Both the position numbers and the translations under genes were made by a program. The notes below the pieces were generated by a model that saw only the letters and a program-made list of their open reading frames with translations, had not been told where the DNA came from and did no database searches. A DNA stretch of 64,000 bases from Phycisphaerae bacterium (GTDB lineage Bacteria; Planctomycetota; Phycisphaerae; Phycisphaerales; UBA1924). The stretch lies in assembly GCA_030432255.1 (NCBI GenBank), contig JAUIHS010000001.1, forward strand, positions 372,001 through 436,000. The letters are read 5' to 3'. Positions 33,081 to 40,921 of this stretch are shown here, one piece after another; the first letter of the stretch is position 1, and each line of letters opens with the position of its first letter.

Positions 33081-33350
33081 ATGGCTATCTCCGCCGAGCG
33101 CCGTGCCGAACTCATCAGCGAATACCGTGTTCACGATGGTGATACGGGTTCGCCCGAGGTGCAGATCGCGATCCTGACCGAGGACATCCGCGAACTGACT
33201 GAGCACCTGAAGTCGAACAAACACGACTTCTCGACGCGTCGCGGCCTCCTGGCGAAGGTGAGCCGTCGGAACCGCCTCTCTTCCTACCTTCGGAAGAACG
33301 ATCGCGAGCGCTACCAGACGCTCATCTCCCGACTCGGCCTGCGCAAGTAA
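33081..33350 (+). CDS. rpsO: 30S ribosomal protein S15
   Basis: An 89-residue protein, exactly the usual length. Seen: [35 protein letters not shown] and [17 protein letters not shown], the conserved helices that bind the three-way junction of 16S rRNA and nucleate the small-subunit platform. AGAGGA lies 12 nt before ATG 33081. It is followed by a terminator and then pnp, the conserved bacterial gene order. In other bacteria S15 represses its own mRNA; here a GC hairpin lies near the 5' end of the leader. Confidence 0.97.
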   Translation: MAISAERRAELISEYRVHDGDTGSPEVQIAILTEDIRELTEHLKSNKHDFSTRRGLLAKVSRRNRLSSYLRKNDRERYQTLISRLGLRK

Positions 33351-33371
33351 CCGCGGGCCGCGGTTCTTTTT
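33349..33371 (+). terminator. Rho-independent terminator after rpsO
   Basis: Palindrome AACCGCGGgCCGCGGTT beginning at the stop codon, followed directly by CTTTTT. Confidence 0.85.
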
Positions 33372-33375
33372 GCGT

Positions 33376-33398
33376 ACTGCCCGCTGGCGCGGGACAGT
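33376..33398 (+). other. Short hairpin between rpsO and pnp
   Basis: ACTGCCCGC (33376-33384) pairs with GCGGG-A-CAGT (33389-33398), one bulged A, loop TGGC. Confidence 0.4.
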
Positions 33399-33430
33399 TC
33401 ATACAACGTGTGGTCGTCGGGCACGCCGGC

Positions 33431-33476
33431 GGCAGTAGGCAACATGCAGGATCGCACCTGCCGGTTGCCTCCTGCC
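33431..33476 (+). promoter_or_regulatory. Long stem-loop in the pnp leader, candidate RNase III/PNPase autoregulation site
   Basis: Three helices stack with two 2x2 internal loops: GGCAG/CTGCC, GGCAAC/GTTGCC and GCAGG/CCTGC, closed by ATCGCA. In E. coli a comparable pnp leader stem is cut by RNase III and then degraded by PNPase itself. Confidence 0.5.
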
Positions 33477-33605
33477 CTCAAGGCATCCTCGATCGGTCGC
33501 ACTCCACCCAGTGCGCCCCGGCCGCGCGACTCGGGCCCGGACTCCTTTGTTGAGTGAGTCCCTCCCCCGTCCCGGCGGAGGCCTTCAAGGCGAGAACATC
33601 TCCCC

Positions 33606-35783
33606 ATGACATCCTCGATCAAAGTTGAACGCGAAATTGGCGGCCGTACCCTTTCCATCGAGACCGGACGCGTCGGCAAACTCGCCAGCGCCTGTGTGCT
33701 CGTGACCTACGGCGACTCCACGGTCCTCTCCACCGTCGTTCGCGCAGACCCCCGCCCGGGTATCGACTTCTTCCCCATGCAGGTCGACTATCGCGAGAAG
33801 ACGTCCGCCGCAGGCAAGTTCCCCGGTGGCTTCCGCAAGCGCGAAGGTGCTCCGAACGAGAAGGAAATCCTCACGATGCGGCTGATCGATCGTCCGATCC
33901 GCCCGCTCTTCCCAGAAGGCTTCTTCGACGAGGTCCAGATCCAGTGCTGGGTCATGAGCCACGACGGTGAGAACGACACCGACGTCATTGCCGGCCTCGG
34001 TGCCGCCGCGGCCCTGCACCTCTCCGACGCTCCCTTCGAGGGCCCGATCGCAACGGTTCGCGTGGGTCGGATCTACAGCGACGACGGTCCGGAGTTCGTG
34101 ATCTTCCCCACCGTTTCGCAGATGGAATACAGCGATCTCGATCTCGTGCTGACCGGTCACGACGACGGCATCAACATGATCGAGGTCGGCGCCGCCGAGG
34201 TGCCGGACAAAGACGTCCTCGCCGCCATGAAGTTCGGCTATGAGCACATCAAGCAGATCCTCGAACTCATGAAGGAACTGCGCGAGAAGGCGGGCGTCGA
34301 GAAGCGCATGGGTGAACTCGCTCTTCCCGACGATGACATCGTCAAGCTGGTCAAGGACAAGTGCGGCCAGGCGATGCTCGAAGCGCGCCAGATCCCCGGT
34401 AAGAACGATCGCGGCGATCGCGTTCGAGAACTCATCTCCGAATTCCTCGATGAGCACTTCCCCGAGAAGTCGGACGGCACCTACGGTGAGTATGCTGAGT
34501 CTGCCAGGCGCCGGAGCCAGGCAAAGGAAGCCCTCCGCACACTCGAGAAGAAGACCACTCGCAAGTTGATCGTCGAAAAGGGCGCTCGTGCAGATGGGCG
34601 TGGCTTCAACGAGATCCGTCCTCTCGAGATGGAGGTCGGTGTCTTCCGTCGCACGCACGGCAGTGCGTTCTTCCAGCGCGGTGAGACGCAGTCACTCGTC
34701 TCCTGCACCCTCGGTACCGGTCGCGATGAGCAGATCGTCGACGGCCTGACGCCCGAGTACTCCAAGAAGTTTTACCTTCACTACAACTTCCCGCCCTTCT
34801 GTGTGGGCGAGGCGCGCCGGATCATGGGACCCGGTCGCCGCGAGATCGGTCACGGCGCCCTCGCGGAGCGTTCGCTCCAGGGCATCATGCCGGCGCCGGA
34901 GGACTTCCCTTACACGATCCGCGTGGTGTCTGACATCACCGAGTCCAACGGTTCGTCGTCGATGGCGTCCGTATGTGGCGGCTGCCTGGCACTGATGGAT
35001 GCGGGCGTGCCGATCACGAACACCTGCGCGGGTATCTCCGTGGGTCGCTTCACCGATGAGGATGGCGGCAGCGAGGTGTACGTCACGGACATCATCGGTG
35101 AAGAGGACTTCTTCGGTGACATGGACTTCAAGGTCTCCGGCACCGTCGAAGGCATCACCGGCATTCAGCTTGACCTCAAGGCTCGCGGCCTGACGCTCGA
35201 CCAGGTCGAGAAGATCTTCGAGCAGGCTCGCGAGGGTCGTCTGGACCTCATCAAGGCGATGGAAGCGGTGATTGACGGTCCTCGCGACGACATCAGCCCG
35301 CTCGCGCCCCGCATGCACACGCTCCAGATTCATCCCGACAAGATCGGCAAGCTGATCGGGCCGGGTGGCAAGATGATCCGTGCGATCCAGGAAAACTGGG
35401 GTGTCAATGTTGACGTTGAGGACGATGGCACGGTCTTTGTTTCCGCGACCAACGGCGAGGCCATGAATGGTGCGATCGGTGAGATCGAGGCGCTGTGTGC
35501 CGAGATCAAGCCGGGTGCCATCTACAACGGCAAGGTCGTGTCCACCAAGGACTTCGGTGCATTCATCGAGCTCGCACCGGGAACCGACGGCATGTGTCAC
35601 ATCTCCGAACTTGACGACGGGTATGTCAAGAATGTCGAGGATGTGGTCAAGATCGGCGACTCCGTGCGGGTCAAGGTCATCGCAGTTGATGACCAGGGAC
35701 GCATCAAGCTGAGTCGGAAGGCACTGCTTGTCGAGGCGAAGGATGCCGAGAAGGCAGTAGCTTCGTCCGAGAACGATGGCTGA
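33606..35783 (+). CDS. pnp: Polyribonucleotide nucleotidyltransferase (PNPase)
   Basis: Phosphorolytic 3'-5' exoribonuclease, a trimer in the cytosol and often part of the degradosome. Order seen in 725 residues: first RNase PH domain (GKLASACVLVTYGDSTVLST; FPEGFFDEVQI), all-helical linker (240-325), second RNase PH domain starting about 328 with DGRGFNEIRPLEMEVG and including FNRGETQ-like FFQRGETQSLVSCTLG and the catalytic DITESNGSSSMA, KH domain near 560 (IGKLIGPGGKMIRAIQ), and S1 domain near 635 (GAIYNGKVVSTKDFGAFIEL). ATG 33606 has no clear ribosome site. Expression is probably controlled by the structured leader. Confidence 0.97.
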   Translation: MTSSIKVEREIGGRTLSIETGRVGKLASACVLVTYGDSTVLSTVVRADPRPGIDFFPMQVDYREKTSAAGKFPGGFRKREGAPNEKEILTMRLIDRPIRPLFPEGFFDEVQIQCWVMSHDGENDTDVIAGLGAAAALHLSDAPFEGPIATVRVGRIYSDDGPEFVIFPTVSQMEYSDLDLVLTGHDDGINMIEVGAAEVPDKDVLAAMKFGYEHIKQILELMKELREKAGVEKRMGELALPDDDIVKLVKDKCGQAMLEARQIPGKNDRGDRVRELISEFLDEHFPEKSDGTYGEYAESARRRSQAKEALRTLEKKTTRKLIVEKGARADGRGFNEIRPLEMEVGVFRRTHGSAFFQRGETQSLVSCTLGTGRDEQIVDGLTPEYSKKFYLHYNFPPFCVGEARRIMGPGRREIGHGALAERSLQGIMPAPEDFPYTIRVVSDITESNGSSSMASVCGGCLALMDAGVPITNTCAGISVGRFTDEDGGSEVYVTDIIGEEDFFGDMDFKVSGTVEGITGIQLDLKARGLTLDQVEKIFEQAREGRLDLIKAMEAVIDGPRDDISPLAPRMHTLQIHPDKIGKLIGPGGKMIRAIQENWGVNVDVEDDGTVFVSATNGEAMNGAIGEIEALCAEIKPGAIYNGKVVSTKDFGAFIELAPGTDGMCHISELDDGYVKNVEDVVKIGDSVRVKVIAVDDQGRIKLSRKALLVEAKDAEKAVASSENDG

Positions 35784-35830
35784 AATCATTGCTCTTCGGC
35801 ACTCGAACTGTAAGATAGGAAAGATAGCGT

Positions 35831-35871
35831 CGGTTGCGAGTTCGCAGTCTCGCAACCGCACGCTGGGTTTT
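35831..35871 (+). terminator. Terminator-like hairpin after pnp
   Basis: CGGTTGCGAG (35831-35840) pairs perfectly with CTCGCAACCG (35849-35858), loop TTCGCAGT. The T-run (GGGTTTT) starts only about 7 nt later, so termination may be inefficient; it could also protect the pnp mRNA 3' end. Confidence 0.5.
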
Positions 35872-36047
35872 GCAGTCTCTGGTGTCGACCTTCCTTCCTC
35901 CACAGCCGCCCGTCGGCAACGCTCCCTCAACGACAACCTGCTCCGTCAGTGATCCCGCTGGGATCAGCATCATCGACGTGGGCGGGACACCGCTCGGCAC
36001 CTTCGTAATTTGATCACCAGTGCTGACCTGCGTACGTAGGGTGTGCG

Positions 36048-36332
36048 ATGAGCGAGAACGGCAACACGGTCGTCACGGGTGTTGAGGGTGTGGTGAAGTG
36101 GTTCGATCCGAAGAAGGGCTTCGGGTTCATTCATGGTCCCAACGGCGAAGATGTGTTCGTCCACTTCTCACAGATCGAGGGTGACGGATTCAGGGTCCTC
36201 AAGGACGGCAGCAACGTGGAATACGACGCCGAGAAGGGCGAGCGGGGCTGGCATGCCACACGCGTCAAGCGCAAGGACCCGCCGGAGATCAGCGTGCGGC
36301 CGACGCAGTACAACCGATCGCCGCGTCGCTGA
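36048..36332 (+). CDS. Cold-shock-domain protein
   Basis: A 94-residue protein with one cold-shock domain: RNP1 KGFGFIHG and RNP2 VFVHFSQI, preceded by GVVKWFDPKK. It binds single-stranded RNA/DNA and melts mRNA structure. The N-terminus has about 11 extra residues and the C-terminus a basic tail (YNRSPRR) beyond the usual 67-70, which may add nucleic-acid affinity. AGGGTG lies 5 nt before ATG 36048. It lies between pnp and a histidine kinase on the same strand. Confidence 0.93.
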   Translation: MSENGNTVVTGVEGVVKWFDPKKGFGFIHGPNGEDVFVHFSQIEGDGFRVLKDGSNVEYDAEKGERGWHATRVKRKDPPEISVRPTQYNRSPRR

Positions 36333-36341
36333 TTCGCCGCG

Positions 36342-36347
36342 GACAAT
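36342..36347 (+). promoter_or_regulatory. Weak candidate -10 before the histidine kinase gene
   Basis: GACAAT lies 7 nt before ATG 36355, in the same position as the TANNNT elements; the first base deviates. Confidence 0.28.
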
Positions 36348-36354
36348 CTGAATC

Positions 36355-37206
36355 ATGTTGTTCCTTGGGATTGTTATTGGTCTCGCTTCAGGCAGCGTGG
36401 TGGGAGCGCCCATCGTCTGGATGCTCATGAAGCGACAGAAGGCCCGAGCGATCCGTGCCGAGCGCGGCGCCCGCAGGTCGCGTCGGCTCGCCGACATCGG
36501 GGCCATGACCAGCGGACTCGCCCACGAGATCAAGAACCCCCTGTCGACCATCGGTCTCAACGCCCAACTCCTCGGTGAAGCCATCGAGGACCTCAATCTT
36601 GAGGAGGGTGAGACCGCTCGTCTCGTGCGACGCGTGGGCACACTCCGCCGCGAGGTCGATCGCCTTCGTGACATCCTCTCCGACTTCCTTCAATTCGCCG
36701 GTGAGATCCGACTTGATCGCCAGGATGTCGATCTCAACATGATCCTCGAAGAGATGATCGACTTCTATCTGCCGCAGGCCGAGCACCACGGCATCAAGCT
36801 GCGCGCCGACTTCTCACCCACACCCGCACGCGCCCCGGTTGACCGCAAACAGGTACAGCAGGCGGTGCTCAACCTCCTTATCAACGCCACGCAGGCCATG
36901 GAGGAGGAGGGGAATGAGTCCGAAGGATCGCACCTGCGCGAGGTCTATCTTCGAACCCGGCCCGCCATGACGGATGAAGGTCGTGCCTGGGAGATTCACG
37001 TGATCGACACCGGGCCCGGCATCCCCGAGGATGTTCGCTCGACGATCTTCACGCCGTATTTCACCACCAAGTCCGCGGGGAGCGGTCTCGGACTCCCCAC
37101 GACCAAGCGCATCATTGAGGCTCATGGGGGACACATCGAGGTGCTCAGCGAGGCAGGCAAGGGAACGGACTTCGTGATCACGCTTCCTGCGGAACCGAGT
37201 CCGTAG
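36355..37206 (+). CDS. NtrB/ZraS-like sensor histidine kinase
   Basis: A 283-residue kinase with one N-terminal membrane helix (MLFLGIVIGLASGSVVGAPIVW) and no periplasmic or PAS sensor domain. H-box GLAHEIKNPLSTIG near 59, helix pair to about 125, N-box LLINATQAMEEEG near 180, G1 DTGPGIPEDV, F-box IFTPYFTTKS and G2 GSGLGLPTTKRIIEAHGG. The HEIKNPL form is typical of kinases paired with NtrC-family activators. No response regulator is adjacent, so it is an orphan. Its 3' end overlaps the convergent dus gene by 29 nt. Confidence 0.9.
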   Translation: MLFLGIVIGLASGSVVGAPIVWMLMKRQKARAIRAERGARRSRRLADIGAMTSGLAHEIKNPLSTIGLNAQLLGEAIEDLNLEEGETARLVRRVGTLRREVDRLRDILSDFLQFAGEIRLDRQDVDLNMILEEMIDFYLPQAEHHGIKLRADFSPTPARAPVDRKQVQQAVLNLLINATQAMEEEGNESEGSHLREVYLRTRPAMTDEGRAWEIHVIDTGPGIPEDVRSTIFTPYFTTKSAGSGLGLPTTKRIIEAHGGHIEVLSEAGKGTDFVITLPAEPSP

Positions 37207-38236
37207 GGCGTGTCTCGAACCGGCGAAGCCCGCCAGCCGTGAACTCGTCAAGAGCGGCGTACACCGCTGCGGGGTCGCGCGCTGTTCTTACCGATTCCTT
37301 CAACGGCTTGCAGGGACCCAGTCGCTTGCTGAACCAGGAGATCCGACGGCGGATGTGCGTCATCGCATAGTGTTCGCCGCGATACTCCAGCATGCGGTCG
37401 AGGTAACGCCGGATGACGTCCACCTTTTCACCCTCCGTCGGCTCGGGAGGCACACTCCCCGTCTGCAGGAAGCCCCAGATCTCACGGAAGATCCACGGCG
37501 CCGAAAACGCACCACGACCGATCATGATGCCGGAACAACCCGTCACTTCCAGCATCCGTGCCGCATCGGCGGCTGACTTCACATCGCCATTCCCGATGAC
37601 GGGGACCGAGCGCACCGCTTCGACAACCCGGCGAATTCCATCCAGATCGACCTCGCCCTTGAACTTCTGCTCGGTTGTCCGCCCATGGATCGTGATCGCC
37701 TGGATGCCAACCCCTTCGAGCGCGCGGGCCAGATCCGGGGCGACGATCTCACCATTCGACCAGCCCAACCGAAGCTTGGCTGTGACAGGTACCTCGACGG
37801 ATTCCACGATGCGAGCCGCGAGCCGGATCGTCGAGCTCGGATCACACAGCAACTTCGAACCGCCATCCTTCTTCGTGACCTTGTCAACCGGGCAACCCAT
37901 GTTGATGTCGATGATGGTCGCGCCATGCTCCACCGCCCACTTGGCGCCCTCCGCGAGAATGTCCGGGTTGCCACCATACAACTGCATGCAGATGGGCTTG
38001 TCCGCATCGTTCGTCGCGGCGAGGTCCAACGAACGTGCCGTGCCGCGAAGCAGGCCCTGCGGTGACAGCAGGTCGGTACACGCAAGTCCGAGGCCGCCGA
38101 GTTCGCGGCAGGTGATTCGAAAGGCGAGATCGCAGTAGTTGGCAACCGGTGCGAGGAGCAGATTGGTCTCAAGCTGCACGTTGCCGATACGGAGCGGACG
38201 CGCAGCATTTCCGGGATGTTGCGATTGGCTGACCAC
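37178..38236 (-). CDS. tRNA-dihydrouridine synthase (DusB-like)
   Basis: A 352-residue FMN enzyme that reduces uridine in the tRNA D-loop. Seen: LLLAPVANYCDLAFR at the FMN phosphate face, INMGCPVDKVTKKDGGSKLL with the catalytic cysteine, VTAKLRLGW, ITIHGRTTEQKF, PVIGNGDVKSA and GIMIGRGAFSAPWIF. The helical C-terminal tRNA-binding part runs from about 250. The start is GTG 38236, with TACCAT 6 nt upstream and no ribosome site. It follows the beta-propeller-dockerin gene by 39 nt. Confidence 0.92.
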   Translation of the reverse strand: MVSQSQHPGNAARPLRIGNVQLETNLLLAPVANYCDLAFRITCRELGGLGLACTDLLSPQGLLRGTARSLDLAATNDADKPICMQLYGGNPDILAEGAKWAVEHGATIIDINMGCPVDKVTKKDGGSKLLCDPSSTIRLAARIVESVEVPVTAKLRLGWSNGEIVAPDLARALEGVGIQAITIHGRTTEQKFKGEVDLDGIRRVVEAVRSVPVIGNGDVKSAADAARMLEVTGCSGIMIGRGAFSAPWIFREIWGFLQTGSVPPEPTEGEKVDVIRRYLDRMLEYRGEHYAMTHIRRRISWFSKRLGPCKPLKESVRTARDPAAVYAALDEFTAGGLRRFETRPTDSVPQEA

Positions 38237-38242
38237 GCATCC

Positions 38243-38248
38243 ATGGTA
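38243..38248 (-). promoter_or_regulatory. Candidate -10 hexamer before dus
   Basis: TACCAT lies 6 nt before GTG 38236 on the minus strand, an ideal leaderless spacing. Confidence 0.42.
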
Positions 38249-38275
38249 GGGGAGCGGTGGCCGATCGGAGAGTGC

Positions 38276-39808
38276 TCAGTTGCAGGAGGTCGCCCACTCG
38301 GCCAGGACTGCGTTGAGGTCGTTGAAATCGACGGTGCCTGAACCATCGGCGTCTGCACCGGGACCGGGCCGGCCCCACCGGGAGAGAACGAGGTTGAGGT
38401 CCTCAAAGTCTGTGACACCATCATGATTCACATCAGACGGGCAGGGGCCGCCGCGATCAAAGACATAGCTGTGCCAGACGCCTGCGGGCGTGCCTCCCGG
38501 GACGACATTGGTGGCGTCCGTCTCGAATGCGATCCAGCGATTGTCGTCGGACATCCACACCCACTGGCAATTGCCGTTCACCTCATCACCCGTCGCGCCG
38601 AGGCTGACTCGCTCGGTGGTCTGCGCGGCGATGTCGTGCAGGAAGATGTCCTGTCGGTTGTTGGTGTCATCGGGGACGAGGTCATTGGACGGGCTGCGGA
38701 ATGCCAGGAGTGTCCCATCGCGGGAGAGGACGTACGGATAGCGTCCGCCTCGCACGGCCTCATTGCCGGCCGAGTCCACGCTCAGTCGCGTCGTGAGTCC
38801 CGTGTCGCGATCGCGGAGGAACATGTCCCGATCGAGGTTCGTGTCATCGGCAACCAGGTTTCCCGCGAGGCTCTCGAATGCCACCAGGCGGCCATCGTCA
38901 GATGTCCACGCGTAACGCGACTGCTCGTTGCCCTGGTCCCCCGCATCAGACACGCTGATCAATTCGTGCACCCACGGCGACTCGTCAAGGATGCCATTCT
39001 CATCGGGATCGCGATCAATGAGATAGGTGTCGCCCTCCAGATTGCCATCCGCGGCGTTGAGTTCGTCGGAGAGGTGGTAGTAGGAGATGTATCGACCGTC
39101 ACGTGTGATGGCGGGATGCAGCGCAGCGCGATCTCCCTGTTCACCGCCGGGTCCGATGCTGATGCGCCGGACGGTGTCGCTGATGCGGTCATACAGAAAG
39201 ATGTCCGCGTAGAGATTGTCGTCTTCTGCGACGAGGTTCTCCGCTTCGGAGAAGAAGACGAGCCAGCGACCGTCGGCGGACATATCGATCCCGTGCGGTC
39301 CGGAGAGTCCATTCGGTTCCGATCCGTCGAACCCACGCGTGATGCGGATCGTGGTGGCGCCGGCTTCATCGAAAACGCCATTCTCATCCGGGTCGCGATC
39401 CCGCAGAAAGAGGTCGCTGAGGCCATTGGAGTCGTCCGGGACGAGGTCACCCGCCTGTGAGTAGAACGCCACGAATCGACCGTCGTGGCTCGCCGCGTGG
39501 CCGCGGGTGTGGATCACGTGTCCGCTCGCACCCGTTGCTTCTGCACCGGTCGAGGAAACACTGATGCGCGTGACTTCATCACTCAGCAGGTGGCGGGCGA
39601 AGATGTCGGTGGTGCCGTTGTTGTCATCGTCGACCAGGTTGGTCGCATCAGAACTGAAGAAAACCCAGGCCATGTCACCCGAGAAGACGGGGAAGCGCGT
39701 CTGCCCATTCGCCGGTGTGCCATCCGGTGCGAGACTCAGCATCGATGTCCCGGCGAGGACGGAGCCACTGGCCGCGAGCATGACGACTACGCTTGATCGG
39801 TGCACCAT
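38276..39808 (-). CDS. Secreted seven-repeat beta-propeller protein with GC-type dockerin
   Basis: A 510-residue exported protein. Signal peptide (VVVMLAASGSVLAG, up to about 20). Seven repeats of about 60 residues carry the TolB/PD40-type pattern S-x-DGR-hh-AF-x-S-x-A-x-NLV-x-D-D-x-N and D-hFhxD, for example SHDGRFVAFYSQAGDLVPDD and SADGRWLVFFSEAENLVAED, so a seven-bladed propeller is likely. The C-terminal 60 residues are a dockerin: CPSDVNHDGVTDFEDLNLVL, then DADGSGTVDFNDLNAVL, ending TSCN. The acidic DDxNxxxD loops between blades could bind calcium. Function probably binding or scaffold. ATG 39808 has GGGAG upstream. Confidence 0.85.
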   Translation of the reverse strand: MVHRSSVVVMLAASGSVLAGTSMLSLAPDGTPANGQTRFPVFSGDMAWVFFSSDATNLVDDDNNGTTDIFARHLLSDEVTRISVSSTGAEATGASGHVIHTRGHAASHDGRFVAFYSQAGDLVPDDSNGLSDLFLRDRDPDENGVFDEAGATTIRITRGFDGSEPNGLSGPHGIDMSADGRWLVFFSEAENLVAEDDNLYADIFLYDRISDTVRRISIGPGGEQGDRAALHPAITRDGRYISYYHLSDELNAADGNLEGDTYLIDRDPDENGILDESPWVHELISVSDAGDQGNEQSRYAWTSDDGRLVAFESLAGNLVADDTNLDRDMFLRDRDTGLTTRLSVDSAGNEAVRGGRYPYVLSRDGTLLAFRSPSNDLVPDDTNNRQDIFLHDIAAQTTERVSLGATGDEVNGNCQWVWMSDDNRWIAFETDATNVVPGGTPAGVWHSYVFDRGGPCPSDVNHDGVTDFEDLNLVLSRWGRPGPGADADGSGTVDFNDLNAVLAEWATSCN

Positions 39809-39834
39809 CTGATCTCCCTTCGTTCCGAGTGATC

Positions 39835-40725
39835 CTAGGTGCCACGACCGTCGGAGTCATCCTCACTGTCCTCAACATCCGACGTCGGGTCCTCGAAGGC
39901 GCCGTCGACGTCGGGATCCAGCAGCACGTGCGTCAGTCTCAGCGTGATGGTTGAGTGGGCGGACCCCTGCGATCGGATCTCGGTCGGAATCGCTGTGCCT
40001 TCGACCGTCTGCCAGTTGTCGAAGTAAATCACCCGCGGCGGCCGTGCATCTTCAACCGATGCAAAGCGAACACCCAGCAACTCGTTGGATTCGGGGGCGA
40101 AGAACCATGTCCTCACAAATGCCTCCCCAGCCGCGTTGTCCGTCAGCGTCTCAGCCTCCACACCTGCGAAGCGTTCCGGTTCGCCGATGGTGACCTCGCC
40201 GTTCGCGGCGGCATCCCGGAGTGAGTACAGGACGAGTGCGGGATTGCCGGGGAGCGGTGAGGGCGGCGGTGCATCCAGCTCGGTCCATCCGCCGGACATG
40301 CTGTAACGCCATGTCCGATGACTGCCATTGATCTGGGCCTCTGCCACGAAGGGCTTGGTCGGCAGCGGGGTTGCGGGCTGGATCCGGATGTACTCCGGCT
40401 CCACGCCGCCAAGCAGACTCCCGTCATCGACCTGAAGGTCGTCGGGGACCGCGAATGGTCGGGCGTCCGTCAGCCAGATCATGCGGGACGCCAGGTGGTC
40501 TTCCGCATCGGACGTGAATTGGATGACCACTCGCCCAACCGGGTTTGGTGAGGGATCGAGGTAGCCCTCCACGGTCACGGTCGGCAATTCCGCATCGACC
40601 TGGATCTGTCCGGCAGCCGTCATGGCGCGGCGGACCATATCGGTGGGGTCCGGATCGGCGAGAGCGATGCCGCTGCCGAGAAGTGTGAGGGACGAGATGA
40701 TCGACATTGGGAGATGAATCTTCAT
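39835..40725 (-). CDS. Exported protein, function unknown
   Basis: A 296-residue protein with a signal peptide (MSIISSLTLLGSGIALA, up to about 23). The body resembles lipoprotein-carrier-type beta sheets: VTVEGYLDPSPNPVGRVVIQ, TWFFAPESNELLGVRF, VIYFDNWQTVEGTAIPTEIR (the last recalls outer-membrane LolA/DUF-type proteins that sense lipids). The tail is very acidic (DVEDSEDDSDG). It starts one short gap upstream of the propeller-dockerin gene on the same strand. Start choice between ATG 40725 and ATG 40707 is uncertain. No confident family name. Confidence 0.6.
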   Translation of the reverse strand: MKIHLPMSIISSLTLLGSGIALADPDPTDMVRRAMTAAGQIQVDAELPTVTVEGYLDPSPNPVGRVVIQFTSDAEDHLASRMIWLTDARPFAVPDDLQVDDGSLLGGVEPEYIRIQPATPLPTKPFVAEAQINGSHRTWRYSMSGGWTELDAPPPSPLPGNPALVLYSLRDAAANGEVTIGEPERFAGVEAETLTDNAAGEAFVRTWFFAPESNELLGVRFASVEDARPPRVIYFDNWQTVEGTAIPTEIRSQGSAHSTITLRLTHVLLDPDVDGAFEDPTSDVEDSEDDSDGRGT

Positions 40726-40921
40726 CCTCGAATTGAACCATATCGGAAGCTCCGGCGAAACCACGAGCACTTCATCCCGTCCCCATCAAGCCGGGAGGCG
40801 GAAGTTTCGGCCGTCCGGGTCCGAGCCCTGCTGAGAATGAACTGCGTTCCGGCATCACAGTGGATGGGGGAAGCCGTCTACAATGCCTCTCGCAGTTGAC
40901 CCGCGTGCAGGAGTGGTGCCC

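Noticed and set aside
35776-35955. Small plus-strand frame of 59 codons overlapping the end of pnp
   Set aside because: It spans the pnp hairpin, has no ribosome site and no recognisable sequence; probably chance.
35784-36047. tRNA or other stable RNA gene between pnp and the cold-shock gene
   Set aside because: Only one hairpin is present; no cloverleaf, T-loop (GTTCGAATC) or CCA end could be found.
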